The position numbers and the translations under genes were made by a program. The notes beneath the pieces were generated by a model that was not told the DNA's origin, did not search any database, and worked only from the letters and a program-made list of their open reading frames with translations. Below are positions 23,717 through 36,260 of a DNA stretch of 64,000 bases, one piece after another (the first letter of the stretch is position 1; the number at the start of each line of letters is the position of its first letter). This DNA is from Cryphonectria parasitica EP155 (taxonomy: Eukaryota > Ascomycota > Sordariomycetes > Diaporthales > Cryphonectriaceae), in assembly GCF_011745365.1 (NCBI RefSeq), contig NW_024468909.1, positions 5,332,001 to 5,396,000 of the forward strand. The letters run 5' to 3'.

Positions 23717-26451
23717 ATGACCGTCCCACTACCAACTCCGTCGAACCCCAAGTCTGATGCGGCTGCTGTGCGCAAGCGGAGGAGACGTGCGCCTGCAGGT
23801 GGTGCTGCGGATGATTGCTTTACCTGTACCAAGAGGGGCGTCAAGTGTGACCGCAGGAGGCCCTACTGCTCGCAGTGCTTGGAAGTCGGAAACGAGTGCT
23901 CCGGATACAAGACCCAGCTGACCTGGGGCGTGGGTGTGGCCAGTCGTGGGAAGCTCCGCGGCCTCTCGCTACCGATCGCCAAGTCGCCCCCGGTCAATCC
24001 TGTCAAGAAGAGCTCCCCCAGGGCGCGGGCGAACTCGAGCATTACCAGCAGCACCGCAGGACATGGACATGCGGCGAGCGCTGGCCACTGGCACGAGCAA
24101 CAAGAGTCTCTCTCGCCCCAGAGTGTCCGCAGCGACATAGACGGGCCTGTGGAGCACCACCGCTATGCTACTTCCATGCCTGCCACTCCGTTTCACGGTC
24201 TCGATCTCTCCAAGATCACACACGCAGAGCCTACGCCTCCTATGCCAGCGGTCCCCAGCCACTGGCACGGCGTGCCCTACGCGACCAGCCTGCCAGGGGA
24301 AGGTCTTCGCTTCCCCAAGCTGGGCCCAATCCTCGTCCACGGACCTCCTGAGCCGCTCGCCTCGTCCATCGAGTCGCTGAGTGATGCAGACTACCTGTCA
24401 CCGCTGAGCAACACCTTCTCGAGGGATGATCTGCCCTTCGTCACCAGCCCCACGCACATCTACGCTGAGAGCTACAACAGCGCCAACTCGCCCGTGCCCC
24501 AGAGCCCGGTATCATCCATGATGATGGACCACGGCCGCGCGCCCACCTCGTGCCCCAGCCTGGTGTACGCGCCCTCTGAGCCCAGCTCGAGCATCCACTC
24601 TCACATGGACGGCTTTGAAGCCCACTTGAACACCCGCCTGATGGATTACGAACCACTTGGTGAGATATTGTTCACCTCTCAATACGTCTACTAGGCTCGT
24701 CGGGACTAATAATGTCCTCAACTGTTCCAGCAACTCCTGGTTTGGACGCCTACAGCACAAGCGCCCAATCTGAGAGGCACTTTTGGGCTTCGCCGGAAGA
24801 GGACAAGGTTTCGCCCCGTGGTAGTGGTGGCCTCCCAGAGCACTCACTTCCCTGGTCGTCGGTCATGGATCAACAGCCGGTGCTACCGGTCAACCAGGAT
24901 CTGATCGCCAAAATCCCTTTCTTTATGGACTATTATGAAAATACCATGTGCCCAGGGATGGTGTTCATCGATGGGCCGCACAATCCTTTCAGGGAACATA
25001 TCATCGCCCTTGCCACAGGCAGCCGGAGCCTGCAGCATGCCATCTGTGCGCTTGCTGCATGCAATCTACGGATGAAGAGGAAGCTGAGCCTGGCGCACGG
25101 CCAGGATGAGAAGGATGTCCACAACAGCAACAACAACAACAATAACAATAACAACATGTCTCCACAGGCAGCGGAGATTCAGAGCGACGACAGGACGCTC
25201 TCGGAGGAATACCAGCACCGCAATCTCGCTGTCAACCTGCTCAACGAGCAGCTGAACGACCCGACCAAGGCACGGGGCGATGCCGTTCTCGCCACGATCC
25301 TGCTCCTTTGCCACTACCGGATGGCGGAGTCTGGGATTGCCAAGTTCCATACCCAGTTCGCCGGTGTGAAGAAGATTCTAGGCATGAGGCGTTCATCCCC
25401 TTTCCCCCCTTCCAGAGACTCTGCGTGGATGGAGGCCCTCTTCACCTACTTTGACGCCATCTCGGCGAGCATCAATGACCGCGAGGCCCAGCTCAACACC
25501 TCCTTTTACGGCGTCATGCCGGATGCCCAACTCCTCCCTCCCGGCGCAGAGAACCTCGTGGGCTGCGACCGCGAGCTCTTCAAGACGATTGTCAAGCTGG
25601 GCAGGCTTAACCTCCTGTCTCAGCACCGGCCGGTGCAGAACCTCCTCACAACCGCCCCACCGCGCGGCGTGCCATCGCGCTCTCAGTCGCCGCTTGAGCT
25701 GCCTCTCGGCCATGTCTACAAGACACAACACCAGCACCACCTCAGCGCCGATATGTTCAGCAGCAAGCCTCAGCAGCAGCAGCAGCAGCACCACCACCAC
25801 CACCACCAGTACGACAGCATGTTTGGCCCGCCTCTCGAGGAGGAGCACGTTCTCTCCCCCCTGATGACCTCGCCCTCCTCGGCCTATGACGACCACCGCT
25901 CGACGTTCTGGCGCGAGTGGAAAGACGCACGCATCGCTCTGCAGTCCTGGGAGTTTGACGCGCAGCGTGTGCTCGCAGCGCTCCCCGCGGGGTTGGCAGC
26001 CACGCCGGCCCAGGTGCGCGACTTGGGCTCGCTGTCTGAGGCATTCCGGTACGCGGCGCTCTTGTACACGGAGCGTCTGGCCAGCCCCAACGTGTCGAGT
26101 GCGCACAACAACTTCCGCAATCTCGTCAGTCAGGTTGTGTACTACGCGACGAGTCTCGAGGCGGGCTCGTCGGCCGAGAAGTTCCTCTTGTGGCCTCTGT
26201 TCGTCGCAGGCTCCGAGTGCGTCAACGAGATGCAGCAGGGCATGGTCCGGTCCAAGTGTCGGGAGATCATGGCCCGGTCGGGCTACATGAACAACCTCTC
26301 TGCACTGGACGTGCTCGAGAGGATCTGGGCGGGTGAGGGCCGGGATGGCCAACAGGAGAGCAAGCTGGGCAGCCTGGTCAGGCGGGCCCCTTTCAGCTGG
26401 ACAAGGTGCATCGGCGGGCCTGGTGTCGAGGTCGAGTGGATCATGTTCTGA
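23717..26451 (+). CDS. Zn2Cys6 transcription factor with fungal-specific activator domain
   Basis: Exons 23717-24659 and 24731-26451, 887 aa. The 71-bp intron has donor GTGAGA, an ACTAAT branch-like site and acceptor TTCCAG. The zinc cluster is complete: CX2CX6CX6CX2CX6C with Cys34, 37, 44, 51, 54 and 61 (CFTCTKRGVKC, then CSQCLEVGNEC). A basic KRRRRAP stretch just before it is a likely nuclear signal. Residues about 65-360 are Ser/Pro-rich and probably disordered. From IPFFMDYYENTMCPGMVF (about residue 380) to the C terminus the protein resembles the Fungal_trans_2 (PF11951) regulatory domain, interrupted by a poly-Asn run and a Gln-then-His run. The ATG in GTCAAAATGA is the first ATG of the frame. 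The target genes are unknown. The gene stands alone, with about 14 kb before and 6.3 kb after it lacking recognisable genes. Confidence 0.92.
25122..25155 (+). repeat. (AAC/AAT)n repeat coding poly-Asn in the transcription factor
   Basis: Encodes about nine Asn residues after VHNS. Probably a variable-length linker within the regulatory domain. Confidence 0.85.
25769..25809 (+). repeat. (CAG)n-(CAC)n repeat coding poly-Gln then poly-His in the transcription factor
   Basis: About seven Gln codons run directly into about seven His codons. It sits in a disordered insert ahead of the C-terminal third of the protein. Confidence 0.85.
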
Positions 26452-27304
26452 TGAGTCCAAACCGGACCAAAGAATGAAAAAGACAAGAACCTCCCTGGAG
26501 GATTTCTCTCGTTTTGCACAATGATGACACACGCATACAAACATACTTTACATATTCACGATCATGGCTACGGCAGGACTTTGGGGGGGAGGGAGGGTTG
26601 GGACTCAACGTCGTTGCTGTGGCCTATATTGTCGGCTAAGGAACGCTTTGAAGAAAAACAAATCGGCATGAACTATGGGCGGACGGCATTCGGGATGAAA
26701 ACGAGATCTTATGGGTTTTACGTCTGACGCTGGTGTACGATTACTATTCGGAGCCACTGATGGGTTTTCTCGTAAAACTCATCTTTTTTTTTTTTTTTCT
26801 TCTTTTCCGTTTCGGTGGCTTTTGATTTCTTTCTGTCTCTTGTTTTGTCTCGCATGATGGACATAGTGTTTTTTTCTCCTGATTATTCTCTGTCGATAAA
26901 CTGTATCTATACCGATTGATTTAGTCGAATAAGCTGAGACGATTCATCCTCATCAGCCCCTTGTCCCCCCCCCCCTCCTCCCTTGAGAGTTCTAGAACCA
27001 GCAGTGACGCCGTAAAGGGAAAAGGGGTCTCTACGTTCGGTACTCTACTGCAGTGTACGCCAAGAGAGGGCCGTAGGTGCCAAATCGGAAGTAAGCATGC
27101 CAAGCAGCAAATGAGCCTCACGATCTCAGGAGGGTTGGTACCGCTCTCGCACTCGCTACAAGTTGCCAACCGTACTATTGCTACAGGACTGCTATTACCA
27201 CCAGTACTAACGTGATCCCATTATTCTTGAACCGTGGCCCGGACGGACGAGTGAGTTGGCTAGCCAGTTGGTTAGCCATCCATTCAGAAGGGGGGGGCGG
27301 GCGG

Positions 27305-27332
27305 GGAGGAGGAGGAGGAGGAGGAGGAGGAG
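27305..27332. repeat. (GGA)n trinucleotide repeat
   Basis: About nine GGA units flanked by G-runs; a purine tract that could form a triplex or quadruplex. Confidence 0.8.
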
Positions 27333-27929
27333 GGGGGGAAGACCAGCGCCAGCACCCGCAGGAGGAAGTAGTGCCATTCGCACTCGGTGACCGAAATCCG
27401 ATCATGTATGTATTTCTTTTATTTTTTTATTTTTTTTTGTTCTTTTGTCTTCGTCCTGCGCCGTGGCCCTTTGTTGATTTTTTTTTTTCGATTATTTTTA
27501 ATAGCAAATCTCTGTTATTGCATTGCGATGGGGAAAGAATCACACACACCTTGGTTTCATTGGGGAAACGAGACCCTTGCTCTGCCTTGGCTTGATAGTC
27601 TTAAGTTTATGCAATGGATGGGCGTACGGTACGTTGGGCTTGGCTTTGTAATGTGTGCATGCATATGCTTTTCCGTGGGTGCACTAAAAGCAGACCGGGA
27701 CCCTTGCCATGTCTTTTGCAGGCGCTAAGTTATATACGTCGTACGTGATGATGCCGTCTCCTATACTACATAATACGGACTACTGCAGGCGCGCTTGCGA
27801 AATGGAGGGGGGCAAGGGCAGGGTAGGTGTTGCGTGTGTGTGTTGCGTGTTGTTGTTGTGATTGTTGTGTTCTGGCCTGGGCCTTATCTCGATGTCAGTG
27901 TGGGTGACGACCTTTCTCTCCTTCTCTCT

Positions 27930-27943
27930 CCCCCCCCCCCCCC
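27930..27943. repeat. Poly-C run (14)
   Basis: Uninterrupted C tract following a CT-rich stretch. Confidence 0.8.
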
Positions 27944-30900
27944 TTTCCTTTGAGAGTAGAAGAAGACGACGACGACGATGACGAGATGAACAAGTGCCAT
28001 TGGTGGTCGTATCATATTTGTCCCAAAAGAGAGCCAAATTTCATGCTGTGCCGTCCCCCCCCCCCCACCCTTTGTCTTCCAGCTACCCTCCTCATTCTGC
28101 TTGCCGCTCCCAAATTTAACAGCTGGAGTGGTCTAACAGACGGGAATCAGATGTCAGAACGGGATGTTTCCCCCGTACGAGCGAGACTGAGCTTTGTTTG
28201 TGTTCCCAAGGTCACAGCAGCTCTCATGTCATGGCCCTCTTGGCTGCAACACTGCACAGTACTACCCTCCCTCTTTCTTGCTCGAAGCCATAGCATAATT
28301 CGCCGGTGGGAAAAGTAGCAGGGGTTTGGGTTGCGTTTCTTTCCCACCCTGGCGTCCTGCATCGTAGATCACGGATGGGCTTATGGAGACCAACACACAC
28401 TTCCTGGTTTCCCCCGCCCTCTCTGAGCTTTCGGCGCCGGGTCTCCTTCTCGGACTTGATGGTCGGATGTGTTCCTTTATTTTCTTTTTTTCTTTTTTCC
28501 CTTCATTTCCTTTTTCATGCCTACGAACCGACTTTTTCTCTAGGGTCTTGCTATTGTGACCTGTGATTACTTATATAGTTAATTATTGTATACCGATTGG
28601 TCGAATATGTGGGCCTCGTCCCGATCTTATAACATACTTAAACAACAGCCTTGTGGGTTGTAAGTAGGGAACCCCCTGATAAAACAAAGAAGCACAACTG
28701 GCTACTATCATCTATCTTTGAGGAGGGCCAACATAAGAAACCTGGAAGGAAACGATTCGGCCGAAAACAAGGAGAAAGATAAAAGTCTCACACCATCTCG
28801 TGTCCGAGCCTGTAATCCACCCAATACGGTCGAGCCGCCCTCCTCCTCTTCCTTCTCCTTCACTGCACCTCCACGCGGAGGGCCGGACGATACTGGGCGG
28901 AGCAAGCAAAACAAGCATGTCGCTGCAGTGTTGCATCCAGGGGGGGCGCGACAATAGGTGTCAGTGTGTGAAGGGGCGGAAAAAAGCGGGTTTCCTATCC
29001 GCGTGGGGGTTCCAATTTCTCCCCCACCGGACTGTCTGCAGCGAGCATTTCCTCAGACACGTAGCATAGAAGTGCAGCTGCAATGATACCCTGAGTACTT
29101 CTCTCTCACTTTCTCTCTCTCTCTCGCTCTCGCTTTACAGCAGTCTAGTGACACGGTTGCTACACGGTGTATATCGTATATAGCAAGTAGCCCAAATCCC
29201 AGAAAGAAGAAGGAAAACTGCACTTGCTGTAGCGGGCGCCGTTCAAGCTCCTCCTTCTATTCTCCCCTCCCCCTCCCCCGGGCGTCTTTGTGCCGTGGAT
29301 TCCCGGTCCAACCTTTCCACCCCACACGCCAGCGACGTCGTGATGCAGGACGACTCATGCGCCCGCCATGCATGCGCGCGAAATCCAGGAACTAGGCATC
29401 GTATGTATGTACGTATGCTCTTGTGTATGTGTGTGTCCCCCGCCCCCCCCCCCTTCCAAGTAATTACGCCCTGTGTGCTATCTATGTGGGCCAGACACTT
29501 TTTCATGCAGGGTGTTGTTGGATGGGGATGTTGGAGGAGGTCCCACACCACCATCATGATGAGAGCACGCATGCACCAAGTTGCGAGGCGCCGAGCCTCG
29601 TTTGATTGTGTGGGAGAGGGCTGTGAAAGTGCATAACGTGGAGTGCTGTTACTACTTAACTATTGTAAGCAGCAGTGCATGATAATTTCCCTGCATCGTC
29701 TGTGGGTGATTAAGCTCTTCATGATGTTGATGGTCTGCTTACTATTGTATGTATAAAAGTACGTGCGTGCATACTCTAGTAAGTACTATACAGTATTATA
29801 GCAATATCTACCATGAAATGTGCACATGTAAGTGCGTATAAGTGAGAGTGCTATATAGTACATGCGTACCACAGGATTACATACATTGGTCACACCAGTT
29901 ACTTCTTCTCCTCCTCCACCGTGCCCCGTCCCTTGTCACGGAGAACACAAAAGCTGAATGAACAAGACCACTTGCAGACAAAGACCCCCCGGCCCGTCGG
30001 CGGTCCACATGTAGCCTGCAGCCGCCTTACCATCCGTCCAACCACAACCGCAGCTTGGGGCTTCTAGAAGGGCTTGGACGGGATGGGACGTGATCTTTTT
30101 GAGGAAAGGACACAAGACAGGTACTATGGGTAATCAATGTATTAGTGCCTGCTATGTACCATAGTATGTAGTGCTACTGTACTGTACTTGGACCCACGGC
30201 CCCTCACCACCCTGCTTCTTCTTGTTGTTCCTCCTCCTCATTCTACTAGCCCAAGAAGAGGCCCCCTCGAACCAAAACCAGCCAACAGGAAGAGAGGGAC
30301 ATGGACACACACAAACATACACCCCTGGGGGTGGTATTACAATTCTAGTCTTCTTACCTCCCCAACAACCCCCCCTCGTTCTATCCTTCCTTCCCCCCCC
30401 CCCGGGCGCGCAAGGCTGTCCGGGCGCATCCACCCGCCCACTCACACTTCACACACGCACACCACACTTTTATCTCACAACCATCGGTGCTACGCTGCAC
30501 CGTCCTCCCGTCTGCCGGCGTCATCATGCTTCTAGAAGGGTTCTCGAAAGAAAAAGAGGAAGGCAGAGACAGAAGAGAGAAGGGGGAGAGAAAGAAAGAA
30601 GAAATGGGGGGGGTGTTCCATCCTCCACCAACGGATGACGGAGAGAAATGAAGTGGATCTCCAACTCAACTTCCTAGGCCGGAAAGGTCTTCTTACTCTT
30701 GTTGCAGGAGACGCACGGCATGAGGCGCGTCCTGAGATATGCGTCCTTGGCGGCTTCTATCACACGCTTCTGTAGCCTCGGAGGTGGGAATGGGGTTTTC
30801 TTTTTTTTTGATGTATGTGTGTGTTGCATGCAGGAGAAATAGAGAGAGAGAGAGAGAGAAACAGGACCTACATACATGGGGAGCGGGGGCGCTAGAAGCG

Positions 30901-30955
30901 GCAGAAGGGGGAGGGGAAGACGGGAACGGGAAAGATGAGGGGTGATTTTTTTTTT

Positions 30956-30968
30956 GGGGGGGGGGGGG
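30956..30968. repeat. Poly-T then poly-G run
   Basis: A T run (about 30946-30955) switches directly to 13 G. Confidence 0.75.
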
Positions 30969-31295
30969 TAGGGGGACAAGCCGACCGAACATGCATGTGC
31001 TTTTGTGTGCACATGCAAAAACTACACCACAAGGAGGAGATGGCTTCACGGACCGAGGGAGAGAGAGAGGGAAACGAAGGAAAATAAGCTTGGTACCATC
31101 GCGAGGCTCGTCCTCCGGTCTCCGTCCGTTGGTTGTCGAGTGATGTAGCTGGCTGTGAAGGTTTGTCGAATTTAGGGTACTCGGCTTACATTTTTCATTT
31201 TTCAACGGTTTTCAACGAGGCTATTACACATAGTCCTGCATACTACAGATAGGAGCGGGGAGAGGGTAGAGAATCTCAGCAGGAGTGACTGTGCA

Positions 31296-31297
31296 CA

Positions 31298-31332
<35 letters not shown>

Positions 31333-31352
31333 TCAGAGAGAGAGAGAGAGAA
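31296..31352. repeat. Compound (CA)n-(GA)n microsatellite
   Basis: About 18 CA units, a short ATTC spacer, then about 8 GA units. Confidence 0.9.
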
Positions 31353-31571
31353 AGAGAAAAGGTGGACTGGGGGAAATGCTCGATCATGTGCTCTCTGTCT
31401 CGATCCACCGTCAAGGACCGCCCCCAGTTCCAATATCGAGGTGTGATCGTCAGGCACTACTGTTTCCCCAGGGCCCACCGCCCATGGGCAGACAATTTCT
31501 TCTAGAAATTCTCGAAGGCCTCGTAGTCGACTAGAACATCAAGATCGAAAAGGAAAGAGGAAGAGAGGGTT

Positions 31572-31586
31572 GGGGGGGGGGGGGGG
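31572..31586. repeat. Poly-G run (15)
   Basis: Uninterrupted G tract in gene-free DNA. Confidence 0.85.
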
Positions 31587-32719
31587 CGAGCGGCAGGTGA
31601 AGAGTTGGAATGAACCCTGAGCCCGACGTCAGAAGAGAAGGAGGAAGACCGGAGAAGATTTCTTCCCCAGGGGCTCCTCCGCCCGTTCCCGACAAATAGC
31701 AGCATTCGTCGGAAAGTCGGGGGTTTCTGACTGCAAGCAAGCATCATTATCATCATCATCATCTTTTTGCTGTCTGTTTCCAGGCCCAGGGACTTTTCCG
31801 GGCGGACGAAAATGGCATTGGACTACCCGACTGGACGGGGGTCAAGCCTGCTACAGATGAGAGAGAAGAACGGAGGGGGGAGCGGGTAGACAAGAAGGAG
31901 CAGGGATTCTTTGAGGTACATAGTTGCAAAGGAAAACGGCTTCTCTCGGTCGACTCATGTGCTTTGTTGGGGGCGGAGAGGGGAAGGGCATTACTTGCTG
32001 TTGTGTTTAGCTCGTTCCCTCTTTTTACTCTTTGCGAGAGGAGGAGGCTGGGCTGGGCTGGGCTTGGGCCTCAGACTTGCACCTAAGGCTGGCTTGCAGT
32101 CAGAGAGGAGGGGGGTCCCACTTGCGCGGTAGATGTCGAGGCCGGCCGTGGGTCCGCGGAGTGCGTTCGGGGTGGGGGTCACGGGGGAGGCTTCTCTTTT
32201 GCTCTTCTTCACCGTCGGTGTGGATTGGTTGTTTGGATTCACTTGGTTTGCTTGATGTAATTACTGTAGTAAATAACAACACTGGCAATAGTCCTCATTC
32301 GTGTGCAAAGTTGAGTTGTGTTGGAGAGAAGAGCAAAATTGTAACGTAATAGTTACATACTCGACTTGATTGAGAAACGAAGGGATGGACAACAAGATTG
32401 TGCAAACAAGCACTCAATTACATCAGTCACCAATGTAAACGTAGATCTGCAGAGTTGCCATCTTGATTCGTGAGTGATATTACAATGACAGCATCCATTG
32501 CAGCTATTTCTCACTTTTGCATGCATCTGGCCAGAGAGAATATGTTGGCACACTTCTGTGTCTTTTGTGACCATTAGATTGAAGTGTTTTGAATGATTGT
32601 ATGATTCGCGTGCTTGTATACTTCTTGCATTGATTTAGAAATGTGAAGCACTTAGGCCTGCTGTAATTGAAAGTTAGAAAAGTACTTTACTCTCTGAAGA
32701 AGAGCACACACTTGTCTAA

Positions 32720-34777
32720 TTAATAACTCACCGTTGAGGACACCTGCGAGTTATAACTCGCTCTCCGAACATTCCTCTCCTCCTCATCATAAGTCGATTC
32801 ACTCATGAACGGACTGCGTGCTCTGATGGCAGGTCCCTTGAACAACAAGACCACAGGAATCACACTCATGGCGACCCCGACAAAGCCCAGCAGCGAGCCA
32901 GCCCAGCCAAACCCGAGGTTGGCAAACAGAGGCTTGGCAGCCAGAGGCAAGAAAGCCCCAAAGGTGTTCCGACCCAGGCTGGCAGCCGAGAGGGCCGAGG
33001 CGGCGTACTTCTCGTAGGCGTCGGTCAGGTAGTTGACGACGCCCAGATAGATGCTGTAGATGCCGACGCCCACGCAGGCGATGCCGCACGTCGGCACAAT
33101 CCAGTGCACACTGCCGCGGCACGTCCAGCCGTACCAGAACAGGCCCGCGGCGAAGAGCAGCGAGCCCGGCACGGCAAAGTACAGCCGGGCCTCGGGGATG
33201 GGCTTGCCGGGCCGCTCCTTGTTGCGGCGGCTCGACCTGAGATAGGCCCAGTCCTGGATCGGGTTGATGAGCGTGGCGATGACGGCCCCGGCGCTGATGG
33301 CCAGCTGGACCAGCCCCGTCTGCAGCGTGTCGAAGCCGTACGCGTCCTGGAAGGTCTGCACCACGGAGCTGAAGAAGAGGAACAGCACGCCCCAGGCGAA
33401 GGACACCCACAGCGTGAAGAAGATGACCACGGGTTCGGTCGTGAGCATCCGAGAGGGCCGGTAGAAGGAGATCTTGAGCTGCTGCAGGACGGAGTCCCGG
33501 GACAGCTCGCTCTCGGCGTAGATGGGCTTGCCCGTCTCTTTGCGCAGTCTCTTGGCGCGGCGGGCGAGGATCACGTCGCCTCGCGTCTCGCGCAGGATGA
33601 ACCAGAAGATGGGAATCAGCCCGGCGTTGTAGATGATCTGGATGTAGAAGATCCACCGCCACGGGTCGGTCTTTTGGATCTGGACAATAACGCTGCCGAC
33701 AAAAGGGCCAAGGGCGATGCCCGCCACTGAGGTGAAGCCGAAGAGGGACATTGGCAGGGAGCGGGCCCTGTCGCCTTTCCATACATCCGCTATGCTGCCG
33801 CCGACGATGTTGATGCTGACTGATGAGGCACCACCTCCAAACTATTCATTAGGATGGTTATGGTGTCAGTGGAGGGATCATGCTAGTGAGTGATGAATTG
33901 CATCGAAGTGAACAAAGGAAGCGCATTGCCGATAAACGAGAACAATAATTATAGAAGACGTACGAAACGAGTCACAACAATCGTGGCATAGTTTTGCGCA
34001 AAAGCAGAGCCAAAGAGAAAGGCCACAAAGATGATGTAGGCTCCAAAATACCTTGAGGTGAATAGTCAGTCAGTATCAGTTCTGCTATGGTCACCAAAAT
34101 TGTTATCTTCCAGGTCGCATCTGGGAGAAGCTTTCATCCATACATACCCAGGCATCCTGCCCTTGGATTCTGTCAAGGGAACAAAGATCAGTGGCCACAG
34201 CGCAGCACCCATGTTCCACGACACCGTGGCCCAGATGGTATTGTCAAAGGGGCTATTCAGCACGGCAAACTGGCTGCTGATGTACGACGCCCCGGCCCCA
34301 TAGCTTCCCGCCGGGAGCCCCGTCAGGATCGACACAAAACAGATGGTCACGGTGAGCACCCATTTGTACCAAAAGGGCCAGTTGAATGGATTGTCCGGGT
34401 CGTCCGGGCCGTTCCAGCCGTGGATGATCTTGCCGTCCTCGGTGACCTTCTCTGCACCGGGCACGCCCTCTGCCTGGCGGCCTCGCTGTGGTCGCGCTGC
34501 CGTTGACGTCCTGCTTGTGCTGTTTGCTGTTGTTGGTCTGGTTGTGCTATCATCTGACCATACAGACTGAAGGGGCTGGTCTACTGATATGGTAGAAGGT
34601 AAATCAGTAAGCCAAGTCAGTCAGCGGCCAGGTCTTGAGAGGTAGAGAGAAAGGGAGAGAGACAGAAATGAAATGAGGAGAGAGAAAGACAAGAACAATA
34701 TTGACCGAATAATTACCTGGACCTAGAGACGAACCATATCCGACGTGGTCTTGCTCGTCAATGTTTTGGTCGGTCAT
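32720..34777 (-). CDS. Major facilitator superfamily transporter (DHA1, drug/polyamine type)
   Basis: Four exons: 34717-34777, 34148-34583, 33964-34051 and 32720-33841, 568 aa. Introns are 34584-34716, 34052-34147 and 33842-33963. The joins give a frame without stops: MTDQNIDEQDHVGYGSSLGP, then VDQPLQSVW, then RMPGYFGAYIIFVAFLFG, then VTRFFGGGASSVSINIVGG. The N terminus of about 90 residues is hydrophilic and disordered, and ends in the DPDNPFNWPFWYKW entry seen in fungal DHA1 exporters. Twelve hydrophobic segments follow, with the long central cytoplasmic loop (ARRAKRLRKETGKPIYAESE) between helices 6 and 7. It should be a plasma- or vacuolar-membrane proton antiporter for drugs or polyamines; the substrate is not inferable. 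It is in the same orientation as the esterase and thiokinase upstream, but 1.5 kb apart. Confidence 0.9.
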
Positions 34778-36260
34778 TGTTCAACAGCCCAGCTTGCGCT
34801 TCTCAGCTTTCTTCAAGTCCGTGGCCCCCTGAAGAAAAAACACACACAACCCTGATGGAGGAGCTGTTAGGAATCAATTGTATTAGATGCAACAGCAGAA
34901 GGCTCCATGAAAGCTGGATCGTAACAGCGACATGAGAAAGCAACGTTAGCCTCTGGCGGCCGAATTGGCTGCTCTCGACGATCAAGGCCACGCGCCATCT
35001 TGAATAAATATTCTTTCCCCATCTGACGCGGCCCCTTTCATTTTACTACACATGGATCCATGTTTGACAGAAACGGGACGTCGAACATTGTCAGAATCCG
35101 GCTGTTGCGGGGCCTTCTTTTTTAGCTGGAGAATGTGAAGTCATCGATTCGTACGGACGGGTTGTACGCCAAGGACAGCTGTTTTTAGAGTTTCTTGTCT
35201 GTTCTTGGACTGAAGTGATTAGCTTCGTACAAGCCGAGAAATTAAAATGTGTGTGAAAGCAGTCGACGTCATCATCCAAAACGCAATTCCTCTTATGTAA
35301 AGTGTCTCACTTTCATACTTTTTCTAATATATTACCTTTTTACTCTTTTCCAATCGGCAGTCTCAGATGCCAAGATTTTCTTAAAGGCTCCTCGTGTCCA
35401 AGGCTAATTTGGTTGTTACATGTCAAAAAATAGAGCAATTGTGTGGTATTCAAAAATAAACGCCATTGAAAGCCATGAGGCTTCGTACATAGTCGTTCCT
35501 GCAATGAAACCCACGTTAGTAACTAATAGAACATACAGGAGTTTTTATATTGGTCTGTCAGTGCTGTCGCATCGATTTACGTTCAAAAAGAATGAAACTT
35601 TGTTCTATTCTAAGAAAAAGCATGGAAAACGCCGCGGGGGCTTATCTTCTTAGATCCGCACTCATGCAAGTCAGAACCATAAGTTGAGCTTGTACAACGT
35701 CGACACTTCAAAAATACCTTTTCAGTTCTATTCACTATCTCAACTATGATTTGGACAGACGAAAGGGGCCCAGTTAAATAGGGGTGTACGTAATTCTCCA
35801 TTGTTGGTTTTGTGTCTAAGACTGAAATAGGAATACTTTAGGCCTTTTCGTTTCCTGTAAGTTGAGTAGCTTGAGCTGCTATTAGGCCTGCAGCTGAATA
35901 CATAATTGATCATCAGCATTAAACCCCCAACGCTGTCTCCTCATTGGCCTGTGAAACTTATAGAGAATGTGTTAGGATCTGTTGCCCCAGCACATAATCC
36001 TAAACTCTATCATCGAATTCTGACATAATACTCTGGACACTCATCTCGAGGCAGACAACCTGGAACGCACTCCAATGCATGTGATCACGTGTAAAATCTC
36101 AATCATCCCAGATGAATCATAGAATGTCATGGAAAGCGTCGTCACATTTTCTGTAAATATGTACATTGTATCGAGAATGTTAACATATATATATATATAT
36201 ATTCCATCAGAATGTCTTCAAAAACAAGAAAGAAAAGCTCGCACTCATCATCCCATTCTT
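34778..36260. other. AT-richer intergenic region between MFS transporter and carboxylesterase
   Basis: About 1.5 kb with the transporter promoter on the left and the esterase 3' flank on the right. It is visibly richer in A/T than the surroundings, especially about 35280-35830. No gene was found. An (AT)n run lies at 36185-36202. Confidence 0.6.
36185..36202. repeat. (AT)n microsatellite
   Basis: Nine AT units, 58 bp beyond the esterase stop codon, probably within its 3' UTR. Confidence 0.85.

Larger units (their letters stand above)
26452..32719. other. 6.3-kb region without a supportable gene, downstream of the regulator
   Basis: Starts with the regulator's 3' flank and ends at the 3' end of the MFS transporter gene, so two convergent 3' ends flank it. 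Open frames are 155 codons or fewer, overlapping and without recognisable domains. It is rich in poly-T, poly-C/G, (GGA)n and (CA)n runs. No transposon motif, tRNA or 5S rRNA was recognised. Confidence 0.55.

Noticed and set aside
25393..26544. 383-codon minus-strand open frame
   Set aside because: Antisense to the Zn2Cys6 regulator exon 2; Arg/Leu/Val-rich shadow with no domain.
31296..31352. CRISPR-like tandem repeat
   Set aside because: Simple (CA)n/(GA)n microsatellite; no spacers, and the host is eukaryotic.
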